A DNA stretch of 64,000 bases from Agrobacterium arsenijevicii (GTDB taxonomy: Bacteria > Pseudomonadota > Alphaproteobacteria > Rhizobiales > Rhizobiaceae). Of this stretch, positions 25,837-34,942 are shown piece by piece (position 1 is the first letter of the stretch; each line of letters opens with the position of its first letter). Position numbers and translations under genes: made by a program. The notes under the pieces were generated by a model. That model searched no databases. It was not told where the DNA came from and saw only the letters and a program-made list of their open reading frames with translations. Location: the NCBI GenBank assembly GCA_000949895.1, contig JWIT01000003.1, forward strand, positions 557,054 through 621,053, in the 5' to 3' direction.

Positions 25837-26772
25837 ATGACCAGCCAGACCGGTTTCAACGATGTCGCCAAGGGCATGACCATCATGGCCGGCTGCATGT
25901 TCGTGCTGCCAATCATGGATGCCATTGCCAAATACATGGCAGTAAGCGGGGGCATGTCGCCGGCGCAGGTGACCTTTTACCGCTTCTTTTTCCAGCTTCT
26001 GTGCACCCTGCCCCTGCTGCTTCTGATGTCACCGAAAGCGCTGTTCAGCGCCAAACGGCCGTGGATGAACTGCCTGCGTGGCGTGCTGCACGCAGCCGCC
26101 AGCCTGATGTTCTTCGCCGCCGTCAAATACATGCCGCTTGCCGACGTCTTTGCGATCTATTTCGTCGAGCCCTTCATGCTGACGATGATGTCTGCCCTCT
26201 TCCTCGGGGAGAAAGTCGGCTGGAAGCGCTGGATGGCGATTGTGGTGGGTTTCGGCGGTGCGCTGATCGTCATTCAACCGAGTTTCGAAATCTTCGGCTG
26301 GACATCGCTTCTGCCGGTCGCCTGCGCATTTCTGTATACGCTCTATCTGTTCCTGAACCGCGCCATCGGCGATGCCGACAGCCCGCTCGTCATGCAGACC
26401 ATGTCCGGCATTGCCGGCACGGTGTTCATGGGCGTGGCACTGCTGGCCGGTCACGCGCTTGGCGACAAGGATTTCGCCGTCTCGCTTCCGCAATCCGGCT
26501 TTACCCTTTTTCTGCTCATCCTGCTGGGATCGATATCCGGCTACATGCACCTGCTGATCGTCAGGGCATTCAGGATGGCGCCGCTGTCGCTGCTGGCGCC
26601 GTTCCAGTATTTCGAGATCATTTCGGCGACGGTGCTCGGTTACGCGTTGTTTTCGGATTTCCCGACGCCGTCGAAATGGCTCGGCATCCTCATCATCGTC
26701 GCATCCGGCCTCTTCATCATCTGGCGCGAACGCGTGCAGGCCCAAACGAACCCGCCGCTCGACGGGCAATGA
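25837..26772 (+). CDS. DMT-family (EamA) transporter
   Basis: The 311-residue integral membrane protein has about ten helices in two EamA repeats. The first includes VTFYRFFFQLLCTLPLLLLM and SLMFFAAVKYMPLADVFAIYF. The second ends at PLSLLAPFQYFEIISATVLGY and WLGILIIVASGLFIIWRE. Such proteins export or import small metabolites, and the substrate cannot be told. The start at 25837 is the first ATG; a TTG at 25804 would add 11 residues. Confidence 0.9.
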   Translation: MTSQTGFNDVAKGMTIMAGCMFVLPIMDAIAKYMAVSGGMSPAQVTFYRFFFQLLCTLPLLLLMSPKALFSAKRPWMNCLRGVLHAAASLMFFAAVKYMPLADVFAIYFVEPFMLTMMSALFLGEKVGWKRWMAIVVGFGGALIVIQPSFEIFGWTSLLPVACAFLYTLYLFLNRAIGDADSPLVMQTMSGIAGTVFMGVALLAGHALGDKDFAVSLPQSGFTLFLLILLGSISGYMHLLIVRAFRMAPLSLLAPFQYFEIISATVLGYALFSDFPTPSKWLGILIIVASGLFIIWRERVQAQTNPPLDGQ

Positions 26773-26786
26773 CGCCCAGAACGCTT

Positions 26787-27245
26787 TCAGGCGCCCGAGG
26801 GCTGCGGCCCTTCGTCGTGATGGTCCTGCGCCTCCACAAGGCTGCCGAGCAGCCACAGCGAAACCTCGGCGGCCTCTCCGGCGGATTTGAAGCGGTATGA
26901 GCCGCTATATTTCGGCGCATCGAAAAAGGTAACGACAAAACCGTCACCGCTTTCCAGGCTTTCGACCCTTATCCGCTCGGGATCGATCATCAGGCACACA
27001 TAATGGGATCCCATATTGCGCATGAAGCCGGCCTTGTTGTCGTGCAGCCGCACGAAGGCAGCACCACCATCCACCGTCATATGCAGGCTTCTGATCGCCT
27101 CATTGGGAAAAGCGCGGGCGAAATCCATGATCGCCTGCCCCACATCATGGCTGTTATCCTCATCCGTCGCCCGCGTCATGCGCCAAGCATAAACAGCGAA
27201 AACCGCAAGCAGCACGAAAACGATAATCCAGATCGCAATACTCAT
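26787..27245 (-). CDS. Membrane-anchored protein of unknown function
   Basis: The 152-residue protein has one N-terminal membrane helix (SIAIWIIVFVLLAVFAVYAW, residues 2-21). A soluble domain follows, with repeated short strands (LHMTVDGGAAFVRLHDNKAGF, VESLESGDGFVVTFF) and a C-terminal helix ending in an acidic tail. I do not recognise a characterised family. It lies on the same strand as the NDUFAF6-like gene, about 140 bp downstream of it, and converges with the DMT transporter. Confidence 0.7.
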   Translation of the reverse strand: MSIAIWIIVFVLLAVFAVYAWRMTRATDEDNSHDVGQAIMDFARAFPNEAIRSLHMTVDGGAAFVRLHDNKAGFMRNMGSHYVCLMIDPERIRVESLESGDGFVVTFFDAPKYSGSYRFKSAGEAAEVSLWLLGSLVEAQDHHDEGPQPSGA

Positions 27246-27387
27246 CCGGGACGCTCCCTCAGCACCGAAACATCACGATTCGCGAATCGAAACGATGCGA
27301 ACCCGGATCAGGGTCATAAAGGCCGAGGCTTGCGTGAAGTGTGGCTTCCTGAAAATGGCATAGATTCATCCACACCGTGCGTGGGAA

Positions 27388-28233
27388 TCAGAAACGCTTG
27401 AGGAAAGACGCTCTTGCCAGCAGCCATTGCCGGCGAAGCTGCGACAGTTGCACTTCGCCTTCGAACACGCCCGCCCCCGCCTTTCTGGCGGCGGCGATGA
27501 CCGGACCGGACAAGGCGACAGGAAGATAGGCCGCAAAGATATTCCTGGAAATCTTCGCGCGTCTCGCCTTCTCGATATGATCCAGCGCATGTGTCGCGAA
27601 AATCTCGATGGCGATGCCGATGCGCTGCTTGTCGTCACCTTCGAGAAACGTCTCGCGATCGAGCCCGGCAGCCGCCAGCATATCAGCGGGGATATAGACC
27701 TGCCCGCGACGCCGGTGCAGCGGCATCAGCAGCAGAATACCGGCCATGGCCTGCGCCACACCCGCATGTCCCGCGGCTTCCGCGCTGGCCGACGCGTCTT
27801 CCGGTGAAAGCACAAGGCTCGCAAGCTGAATCAGCGCCGAAGCGGTCTCGCCGGCATAACCTTCGAGCGCGTTGCGATCCTCGAACAGATCGTCATAGAG
27901 ATCGAAGATACGCGCCTCGATCATATTGGAGAGCACCGTTCGCGGCAGGCGATATTGCTCGATCGTGGTCAAAAGTGCCGTGGCAACCGGGTGGGACTGG
28001 CTGTCGCCGTGCGCATTACCTTCCAGAAGGTCACGCCACCATTGCATGCGCACTTCACCGGGCAGCGCCTCGCGCACGGAATCGCGGATACGGGCGATTT
28101 CGGCGTTGAACGCATAAAGTGCTGCGAGTGCGGCGCGCCTGTCGGCCGGCGACAGAAGGCAGGCGAGATAGCGGTCGCGATCAGTGTCGCGCAGCGTCGC
28201 GAGGCAGACGTCGAGATTTTCTGTGGGTGCCAT
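27388..28233 (-). CDS. Squalene/phytoene synthase-family protein (NDUFAF6-like)
   Basis: The 281-residue all-helical protein belongs to the trans-isoprenyl diphosphate synthase (head-to-head) fold; RDRYLACLLSPADRRAALAALYAFNAEIARI is the typical opening. The aspartate-rich signatures of true squalene or phytoene synthases are not well kept: only DLYDDLFED resembles the first, and no clear second motif is seen. This subgroup includes mitochondrial NDUFAF6, a complex I assembly factor. The gene follows the NDUFAF3-like gene by 23 bp in the yajC-secDF run, so an assembly role is more likely than squalene synthesis (inference). Confidence 0.8.
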   Translation of the reverse strand: MAPTENLDVCLATLRDTDRDRYLACLLSPADRRAALAALYAFNAEIARIRDSVREALPGEVRMQWWRDLLEGNAHGDSQSHPVATALLTTIEQYRLPRTVLSNMIEARIFDLYDDLFEDRNALEGYAGETASALIQLASLVLSPEDASASAEAAGHAGVAQAMAGILLLMPLHRRRGQVYIPADMLAAAGLDRETFLEGDDKQRIGIAIEIFATHALDHIEKARRAKISRNIFAAYLPVALSGPVIAAARKAGAGVFEGEVQLSQLRRQWLLARASFLKRF

Positions 28234-28256
28234 GGTTCCCCGCTCGAAACGTCCTG

Positions 28257-28649
28257 TCAGCCTTCGACCGCAATCAGCGCAGCAGCCACGGCGCGCGATT
28301 CCGAAAGCATGATGTTATAGGTGCGCACGGCAGCACCCGTACTCATCGGATCAACCGAAATGCCCGCTGCCCTGAAGGCCTCGCGCAATTCCTTCGGCAA
28401 GACCCGCATGCCATCGCCCGTGCCGATCAAAAGCACTTCGATATCCTGCGCATCGGCCAGAACCTTGTCGAAATGCGCAAGCGTAAATTCCTTCACATCG
28501 ACGGGGCTCCAGCCGTGAATGCCGGAAGGCAGGCACAGAAGCGAACCGCGATGCGACATGTCGGCAAAGCGGAAACCGCCATTGCCATAGGCATCGATGG
28601 GCGCCCGGCCGGGAAAATGGGCCGGGCGTATTTCGATCCCGCCGGCCAT
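28257..28649 (-). CDS. Mth938/DUF498-domain protein (NDUFAF3-like)
   Basis: The 130-residue protein matches DUF498/Mth938: YGNGGFRFADMSHRGSLLCLPSGIHGW, then EVLLIGTGDGMRVLPKELREAF and STGAAVRTYNIMLSESRAVAAALI. The human member NDUFAF3 helps assemble respiratory complex I. The start codon overlaps the secDF stop by one base (TGATG), so it is translated with secDF. It precedes the NDUFAF6-like gene. Confidence 0.88.
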   Translation of the reverse strand: MAGGIEIRPAHFPGRAPIDAYGNGGFRFADMSHRGSLLCLPSGIHGWSPVDVKEFTLAHFDKVLADAQDIEVLLIGTGDGMRVLPKELREAFRAAGISVDPMSTGAAVRTYNIMLSESRAVAAALIAVEG

Positions 28650-31210
28650 CAGACGGCAGGCTTGCCGCCGATGGCATTAGTCTTGTCGTCCTTCTCGTCT
28701 TCCGCATCTTTGTTATCGGGACGCAGCTTGAAGGCGATCAGCACCGGAGCGGCGATGTAGAGCGACGAGAACACACCGATACCGACGCCGAACAGCATGG
28801 CGAAGGTGAAGGAGCGGATGACTTCGCCACCGAAGAGGTACAGCGACAGAAGCGCCAGAAGCACGGTCAGACCGGTAAGGATCGTACGCGACAGCGTCTG
28901 GTTCAGCGACACGTCGATGATCATCGACAGCGGCATCTTTTTATAACGCCTGAGGTTTTCGCGGATACGGTCGTAGATGACCACGGTATCGTTCAGCGAA
29001 TAGCCGATGATCGTCAGGATCGCCGCGATACTGGTCAGGTTGAACTCTATCCCGAGGAAGACGAACAGGCCGATGGTGAAGACCACGTCGTGTACCATCG
29101 AGATGACCGCGCCGAGTGCAAACTGCCACTCGAAGCGAACCCAGATGTAGACCATGATCGCCGCCATGGCGAGCAGAACGCCGATAGTAGACGTGACGGT
29201 CAGGTCACCCGATACGGCTGGGCCAACCACTTCCACACGACGGAAATCGTACTTGTCCTGCAGTTCGCCGCGCACCAGGGTGATGGCAGACTGCTCGGCA
29301 TTTTCGCCGCCGTCCTGCGCCTGAATGCGGATGAGAACGTCCTGCGGCGTACCGAAATTCTGCGCCTGGATTTCACCGAGGTTCAGCTGGTTCAGACGTT
29401 CGCGGATGTCTGCGAGATCGGCTTCACCCTGCTTGGCGCGCACTTCAATGACAGAGCCGCCCTGGAAGTCGATGCCGAGGTTCAGGCCCTTGCCGATGAA
29501 TCCGCCGACACAGGCGAGCATGATGACGCCGGTGATCATGAACACCACGCGACGGTAGCGCATGAACGGAATGTCGCGGCCATCGAACATGGCGGTGCGG
29601 ACACCCTTCGGCAGATGTTTCGGACGGCTGCGGCGAACCCAGTAGCCGAACATCCATGCCGTCAGCGTATAGGCCGTGAAGACGGTGGTGATGATACCGA
29701 CCGCAAGCGTGACGGCGAAGCCCTTGACGGGACCGGTGCCCATGTAAAACAGCACGCTCGCCACGATCAGCGTCGTCAGGTTGGCGTCGATAATGGTCGC
29801 AAACGCTCGCGTGAAGCCGTTATCCAGCGACTGGATCAGCGGTTTGCCGCTCTTCACCTCCTCGCGGATTCGCTCATAGATCAGAACGTTGGAATCCACC
29901 GCCATACCGATCGTCAGAACGATACCGGCAATACCTGGCAAGGTCAGCGTTGACCCTATCACACTGAGGACAGCGAGCAGCATGACGACGTTGACGATGA
30001 GCGCAATGTTCGCAAGCAGGCCGAAGAAACCATAGAAGACGAACATGAAGATGAGGACGCCGACAGCGCCGATGACGCTTGCCGTCAGGCCGGCGGTGAT
30101 GGAGTCGTTACCGAGGCTTGGGCCGACGGTACGTTCCTCGACCACGGTCAGCGTGGCCGGTAGCGCACCTGCGCGCAACAGCACTGCGAGGTCGTTGGCG
30201 CCCTGAACCGAGAAGCTGCCGGAGATCTGTCCCGAACCGCCGATGATCGGCTCGCGGATAACAGGGGCGGAGATGACCTGGTTGTCGAGCACGATGGCGA
30301 AAGGCTTGCCGACATTCTGCTGCGTCGCCTGCGCAAAGCGCTGCGCGCCGCGGCTGTCGAAGCGGAAGGTGACAACGGGTTCGTTGGTCTGCTGGTTGAA
30401 GCTTGCCTGCGCGTCGACGAGATTGTCGCCGGAAACGAGTGCGCGGCGTTCCACCAGATAGGGAACCGGCGGGTCGTCCTGCGAATAGAGAACCTCGGAC
30501 GTTGCGGGCGGGCGGCCGTTCATCGCTTCCTGCACCGGCATCGTCGTGTCGACCATGCGGAAGGACAGCTTTGCGGTCTGGTTGAGAAGCGATTTCAGGC
30601 GCTGCGGGTCCTGAAGGCCCGGCACCTGCACGATGATGCGGTCGGAACCTTGACGCTGGATGAGCGGTTCGGTGGTGCCGACTTCGTCAACGCGGCGGCG
30701 CACGACTTCGATCGATTGCGACACGGCCGAGGACAGGCGGTAATCGACGCCTTCATCCGTCAGGTTGAGCCGCAGCAGATTGTCGCCGCCGTCGCTCATC
30801 GTCACTTCGGTGATGGAGCCGCCGACCAGCGTTCCGGCGGACACCGGCAGCGTCAGATCGCGAAGTGCGGTTTTGGCCGCTTCGTATTGAGCGGGATCGC
30901 TGATGCGAACCTGAATCTGCTGGCCGTTGCCGGTCAGGCCCGAATAGCGGATGTTGGCATCGCGAAGCTGCGTGCGCACATCACCCACGATGGTTTCGAG
31001 ACGTTCCTTGACGATGTCGGAACGCTCGATCTTGAGCATGATGTGCGAACCGCCCTGAAGGTCGAGACCGAGCGTTACCTTGTTGTTCTTGTACCAGGCA
31101 GGCATGCTCTCCAGCTGTTTGTCCGAAAACAGGTTTGGAGAGGCGATGACGACGCTTGCCAGCACAAGCAGCCAGATGAAGACTGTTTTCCAACGGGAAA
31201 AATGAAGCAT
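28649..31210 (-). CDS. secDF: Fused protein-export membrane protein SecD-SecF
   Basis: A single 853-residue chain joins SecD (about residues 1-540) and SecF (about 555-853). Together they use the proton gradient to pull secreted proteins through SecYEG. SecD marks are [17 protein letters not shown], and [26 protein letters not shown]-like sequence near helix 4. SecF marks are [16 protein letters not shown] and [17 protein letters not shown]. Fusion is common in Rhizobiales. The start at 31210 ([10 protein letters not shown]) is chosen over a codon 16 residues upstream because it begins directly at the first membrane segment. yajC lies 82 bp upstream. Confidence 0.96.
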   Translation of the reverse strand: [853 protein letters not shown]

Positions 31211-31292
31211 TTCGATCTCGGTCAGGGTTGGGGTTGCGCGATTGGCGCAACCCGTCAAACTTCGGAAGCGGGCGTTCGGATATCCGGCAGGA

Positions 31293-31640
31293 TCAGGAAG
31301 CGGCTTCCGTCTTGACCACTTCGCCCTTCACGCGCACTTCGGCAATGTATGCACGAGCGGCACGGATTTTCACGCCTTCGGCGATTTCGACTTCGAGTTC
31401 GTTGTCATCGATGACCTTGATCACCTTGCCGACGATGCCGCCGCCGAGAACGACCTGATCGCCACGGCGAATATTGGTCAGCGTTTCCTGGCGCTTCTTC
31501 ATCTGCGCGCGCTGCGGGCGGATAAGGAAAAAGTACCAGACCACCATAAGCGGCGCAAACAGGAAAAGCATTTCAAGGCCGGACCCGAAGGCCGATGCGC
31601 TGCCCGTCGCGTCCTGGGCAAAAGCTTGACTAATGAACAT
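31293..31640 (-). CDS. yajC: Preprotein translocase accessory subunit YajC
   Basis: The 115-residue protein has one membrane helix (about 24-41, MLFLFAPLMVVWYFFLIRPQ), the YajC hallmark FFLIRPQRAQMKKRQE, and a small beta-rich cytosolic domain (GDQVVLGGGIVGKVIKV). It heads the yajC-secDF-NDUFAF3-like-NDUFAF6-like operon and is divergent from the DUF815 ATPase gene. Confidence 0.96.
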   Translation of the reverse strand: MFISQAFAQDATGSASAFGSGLEMLFLFAPLMVVWYFFLIRPQRAQMKKRQETLTNIRRGDQVVLGGGIVGKVIKVIDDNELEVEIAEGVKIRAARAYIAEVRVKGEVVKTEAAS

Positions 31641-31847
31641 ATAAAACTCCTCAACGATTACAGCACGACCTCGTATGCCGCCCCAGCTTTCAAGCCGCCG
31701 GAATATAGTGGGGAACGCCGGGATTGCAACAGATGCAGGCCCCCCGCCGTACCGATTCCGGACCTCTTAACCTTTATGGGCTGGAAACGCCATGCTAGGC
31801 CGGGCCGAAAACATCGTTTTGAACACCAGATAAGCGGAAGAAACACC

Positions 31848-32720
31848 ATGATTCGAGAAGAGACGGCCACCCTGCTTCTTGCCGAACTGCGTAGACTGAA
31901 CGTTGCCGTGGAACGGCTCGCCGGCCCGGCACCCGCCATAAACGACTGGAATGCAGCGGATTGCTTCGTCTGGGTGCCGGTCAATTCCTTTTTGCAGCCG
32001 GTTTCCCGCCCGAACCGTATCGCGCTGAAACTCATTCGCGGCGTCGATCATGTGCGCGACATCCTGCACGAAAACACGCTGCGTTTTGCCGATGGTTTTC
32101 CCGCCAACAACGTGCTCCTCTGGGGCGCACGCGGCATGGGCAAATCCTCGCTGGTAAAGGCCGTTCACGAAGATGTGCGCGCCGCAAGCGGTGTTCCCCT
32201 GAAGCTGGTCGAGGTGCATCGCGAGGATATCCACACCCTGCCCGCTTTGCTCGATATATTGAAAGCCTCGGGTGAGCGCGTCATCGTTTTCTGCGATGAC
32301 CTCTCCTTCGATCACGACGACACGGCCTACAAGTCGCTGAAGGCAGCGCTCGATGGCGGCATCGAGGGGCGGCCGGACAATGTGCTGTTCTACGCAACCT
32401 CCAACCGCCGTCATCTTCTTCCCCGCCACATGATGGAAAACGAGCAATCGACCGCCATCAACCCTTCGGAAGCGGTGGAAGAAAAGGTCTCGCTGTCGGA
32501 TCGCTTCGGCCTGTGGCTCGGCTTCCACAAATGCAGCCAGGAAGACTATCTGACGATGATCGACAGCTATGCGGCGCATTTCGATCTCGGCCTCGATCGC
32601 GACACCCTGCATCACGAAGCGCTGGAATGGGCGACCACACGCGGCGGCCGCTCGGGCCGCGTTGCCTGGCAATATATTCAGGATGCCGCCGGCCGCCTCA
32701 GAAAATCGATCGACAGATAA
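31848..32720 (+). CDS. DUF815-family AAA ATPase
   Basis: The 290-residue P-loop ATPase has Walker A GARGMGKSS (about residues 88-96), Walker B RVIVFCDDLSF, and the family signatures VEVHREDIHTLPALLDIL and LFYATSNRRHLLPRHMMEN. It also has a sensor-like segment SLSDRFGLWLGF. DUF815 proteins are related to IstB/DnaC-like AAA+ ATPases and their role is unknown. The ATG at 31848 follows a GCGGAAGAA site. It is divergent from yajC. Confidence 0.9.
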   Translation: MIREETATLLLAELRRLNVAVERLAGPAPAINDWNAADCFVWVPVNSFLQPVSRPNRIALKLIRGVDHVRDILHENTLRFADGFPANNVLLWGARGMGKSSLVKAVHEDVRAASGVPLKLVEVHREDIHTLPALLDILKASGERVIVFCDDLSFDHDDTAYKSLKAALDGGIEGRPDNVLFYATSNRRHLLPRHMMENEQSTAINPSEAVEEKVSLSDRFGLWLGFHKCSQEDYLTMIDSYAAHFDLGLDRDTLHHEALEWATTRGGRSGRVAWQYIQDAAGRLRKSIDR

Positions 32721-32887
32721 CGCCACCGTGACATCGGGCGAGAGCCGGTGTCGTTGCGGCTATAGGCGTTGTCGTATTCCCGACCGCCACATCGCCCGCC
32801 AAATGGTTTGCTGCAAACATCTGGAGTCATCCTGTCCGCGGAGGAGCGGACAGGTGGTTGGTGTTCAAACCCAAGGAGGAGATGGAT

Positions 32888-34078
32888 ATGAGCAAGAACA
32901 GAGGCGTCGTCTATTTGCGACCCGGTCAGGTCGAGGTCCGCGACATCGACGACCCGAAGCTGGAGGCGCCGGATGGCCGCCGTATCGAGCACGGTGTCAT
33001 TCTCAAGGTTATTTCCACGAATATCTGCGGTTCCGACCAACATATGGTGCGCGGCCGCACCTCGGCGATGCCCGGCCTCGTCCTCGGTCATGAAATCACC
33101 GGCGAAGTCATCGAAAAAGGCGTCGACGTCGAGATGCTTGAAATCGGCGATATCGTGTCGGTGCCGTTCAACGTCGCCTGCGGGCGCTGCCGCTGCTGCA
33201 AGTCGCAGGATACCGGCGTCTGCCTGACGGTGAACCCCGCGCGTGCCGGCGGCGCTTACGGTTATGTCGATATGGGCGGCTGGATCGGCGGACAGGCCAG
33301 ATACGTCACCATCCCCTATGCCGACTTCAACCTTCTGAAATTCCCCGACCGCGATCGGGCAATGTCCAAGATCCGCGATCTCACCATGCTCTCCGACATC
33401 CTGCCGACCGGCTTCCACGGTGCGGTCAAGGCAGGCGTCGGCGTCGGCTCCACGGTCTATGTTGCGGGCGCCGGCCCGGTTGGTCTCGCGGCTGCCGCCT
33501 CCGCCCGTATTTTGGGTGCGGCCGTCGTCATGGTCGGTGATTTCAACAAGGATCGCCTTGCACACGCCGCCAAAGTCGGCTTCGAGCCCGTCGATCTTTC
33601 CAAGGGCGACCGTCTGGGCGACATGATTGCCGAGGTCGTCGGCACCAACGAGGTGGACAGCGCCATCGACGCCGTCGGTTTCGAAGCACGCGGCCATGCG
33701 GGCGGCGAACAGCCAGCCATCGTTCTCAACCAGATGATGGAAATCACCCGCGCTGCCGGCTCTATCGGCATTCCGGGCCTTTACGTCACCGAAGATCCCG
33801 GCGCGGTCGATGCCGCGGCAAAGCAGGGCAGCCTGTCGCTACGCTTCGGCCTCGGCTGGGCCAAGGCCCAGTCCTTCCATACCGGCCAGACGCCGGTGCT
33901 GAAGTACAACCGCCAGCTCATGCAGGCGATCCTGCATGACCGCCTGCCCATCGCCGACATCGTCAACGCCAAGATCATCGCACTCGATGATGCCGTGCAG
34001 GGATATGAGAGCTTCGATCAGGGTGCTGCAACCAAGTTCGTCCTCGATCCGCATGGCGATCTCCTGAAGTCGGCCTGA
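32888..34078 (+). CDS. fdhA: Glutathione-independent formaldehyde dehydrogenase
   Basis: The 396-residue zinc dehydrogenase is nearly the same length as Pseudomonas putida FdhA (about 399) and shares long stretches such as ICGSDQHMVRGRTSAM and FNVACGRCRCCKSQDTGVC. The nucleotide motif is YVAGAGPVGLAAAASARI. It oxidises formaldehyde to formate with tightly bound NAD. The start at 32888 is best placed behind AAGGAGG; ATG 32882 is too close to it. A strong terminator follows. Formate made here could feed the formate-dehydrogenase-like enzyme at 18694 (inference). Confidence 0.95.
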   Translation: MSKNRGVVYLRPGQVEVRDIDDPKLEAPDGRRIEHGVILKVISTNICGSDQHMVRGRTSAMPGLVLGHEITGEVIEKGVDVEMLEIGDIVSVPFNVACGRCRCCKSQDTGVCLTVNPARAGGAYGYVDMGGWIGGQARYVTIPYADFNLLKFPDRDRAMSKIRDLTMLSDILPTGFHGAVKAGVGVGSTVYVAGAGPVGLAAAASARILGAAVVMVGDFNKDRLAHAAKVGFEPVDLSKGDRLGDMIAEVVGTNEVDSAIDAVGFEARGHAGGEQPAIVLNQMMEITRAAGSIGIPGLYVTEDPGAVDAAAKQGSLSLRFGLGWAKAQSFHTGQTPVLKYNRQLMQAILHDRLPIADIVNAKIIALDDAVQGYESFDQGAATKFVLDPHGDLLKSA

Positions 34079-34107
34079 TAACGGCGGTTCAAGATCTGCG
34101 CTATTGG

Positions 34108-34140
34108 AAACGCCCGCGACAACATTTGTCGCGGGCGTTT
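34108..34140 (+). terminator. Terminator of fdhA
   Basis: A 15-bp perfect stem (AAACGCCCGCGACAA with TTGTCGCGGGCGTTT) with a 3-base loop is followed by a T-run; it lies about 30 bases after the stop codon. Confidence 0.95.
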
Positions 34141-34177
34141 TTTTGCCTGCATTCGCATTGTCACCATCAGGTGAAAA

Positions 34178-34831
34178 TCATGGGTCGATCACAGGCATCG
34201 CCTCCAGTTCGGCGATTGCCAGCGATGAGAGATAGGGCCGGAACAGGCTGGATACCTGCCGAAGCCCCCAGTCCAGTTGCTGCGGCCCGAACTCAGTAAC
34301 GCCTTCCTGCAGGTTGAGGTAAGCCGCCCAATAGGTCGAGACGATCCATAGATTTGTAAGAAGCGCCGCCCGCTCGTTTTCCGGAATCTCTGCAAGCCCC
34401 GCCTTCTCCATCCGGCTGACAATTTCAGCGACGGCAAGGCGCATGGCCGCACTTATGTTGCGCACCGGCTCCACCAGCGCCGGGGCGGAGGAAACAAGAC
34501 CGACAAGATCGCGGAACAGGAAGCGGTAGTTCCACACCAGCGAAAACCAGAACCGCAGGAAGTCGGCATATGTCGACGCGGCACCTTCATCCTCCTCGTC
34601 GATCCTGGCGACAACCGCCAGCGCATCGGTCTCAAACAGGGCAAACAGAGCCAGCACCAGCGCCTCTTTGGTGCGAAAATGGTAATAGAGATTACCTTCA
34701 TTGATATTCACCGCTCTTGCGATCTCGGCCGTCGTCACATGATCAGGCCCTCGCTCGTTAAACAGTTCGAGAGCAGCGGTGAGAATTCTTTGCCGTGTGG
34801 GAGAAGGCCGCCCGGTTTCACTTTTCTTCAT
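34178..34831 (-). CDS. TetR-family transcriptional regulator
   Basis: The 217-residue protein has the TetR DNA-binding domain at the N terminus (TRQRILTAALELFNERGPDHVTTAEIARAVNINEGNLYYHFRTKEAL, about 12-58). A helical ligand domain with an FWFSLVWNYRFLFRDL segment follows. ATG 34831 is preceded by GAGGATCA. It is divergent from a cytochrome P450 gene, and two matching palindromes fill the space between them, so it probably represses both itself and the P450 gene until a ligand (perhaps a fatty acid or P450 substrate) binds. Confidence 0.9.
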   Translation of the reverse strand: MKKSETGRPSPTRQRILTAALELFNERGPDHVTTAEIARAVNINEGNLYYHFRTKEALVLALFALFETDALAVVARIDEEDEGAASTYADFLRFWFSLVWNYRFLFRDLVGLVSSAPALVEPVRNISAAMRLAVAEIVSRMEKAGLAEIPENERAALLTNLWIVSTYWAAYLNLQEGVTEFGPQQLDWGLRQVSSLFRPYLSSLAIAELEAMPVIDP

Positions 34832-34856
34832 TGATCCTCGACCCACTATTGAAACC

Positions 34857-34872
34857 TAAGGCATGCACCTTA
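34857..34872. promoter_or_regulatory. Putative TetR operator, copy 1
   Basis: TAAGG-CATGCA-CCTTA is a perfect 5+5 inverted repeat in the TetR-P450 intergenic region, 26 bp from the TetR start. A second copy with identical arms lies 27 bp downstream. Confidence 0.72.
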
Positions 34873-34883
34873 AATGACTAGAA

Positions 34884-34899
34884 TAAGGTACACACCTTA
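34884..34899. promoter_or_regulatory. Putative TetR operator, copy 2
   Basis: TAAGG-TACACA-CCTTA has the same arms as copy 1 and is about 44 bp from the P450 start codon. Spacing of 27 bp between the copies is about two and a half helical turns. Confidence 0.72.
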
Positions 34900-34942
34900 A
34901 CAGAGAAGTTTGACTGTTCAACGCGAATATAAGGACCTGCAT

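Noticed and set aside
34910..34921. TTGACTGTTCAA as an FNR box before the P450 gene
   Set aside because: The half-sites are separated by 4 rather than 6 bases.
34909..34933. TTGACT...TATAAG as a P450 promoter
   Set aside because: The spacer is only 13 bp, too short for sigma-70.
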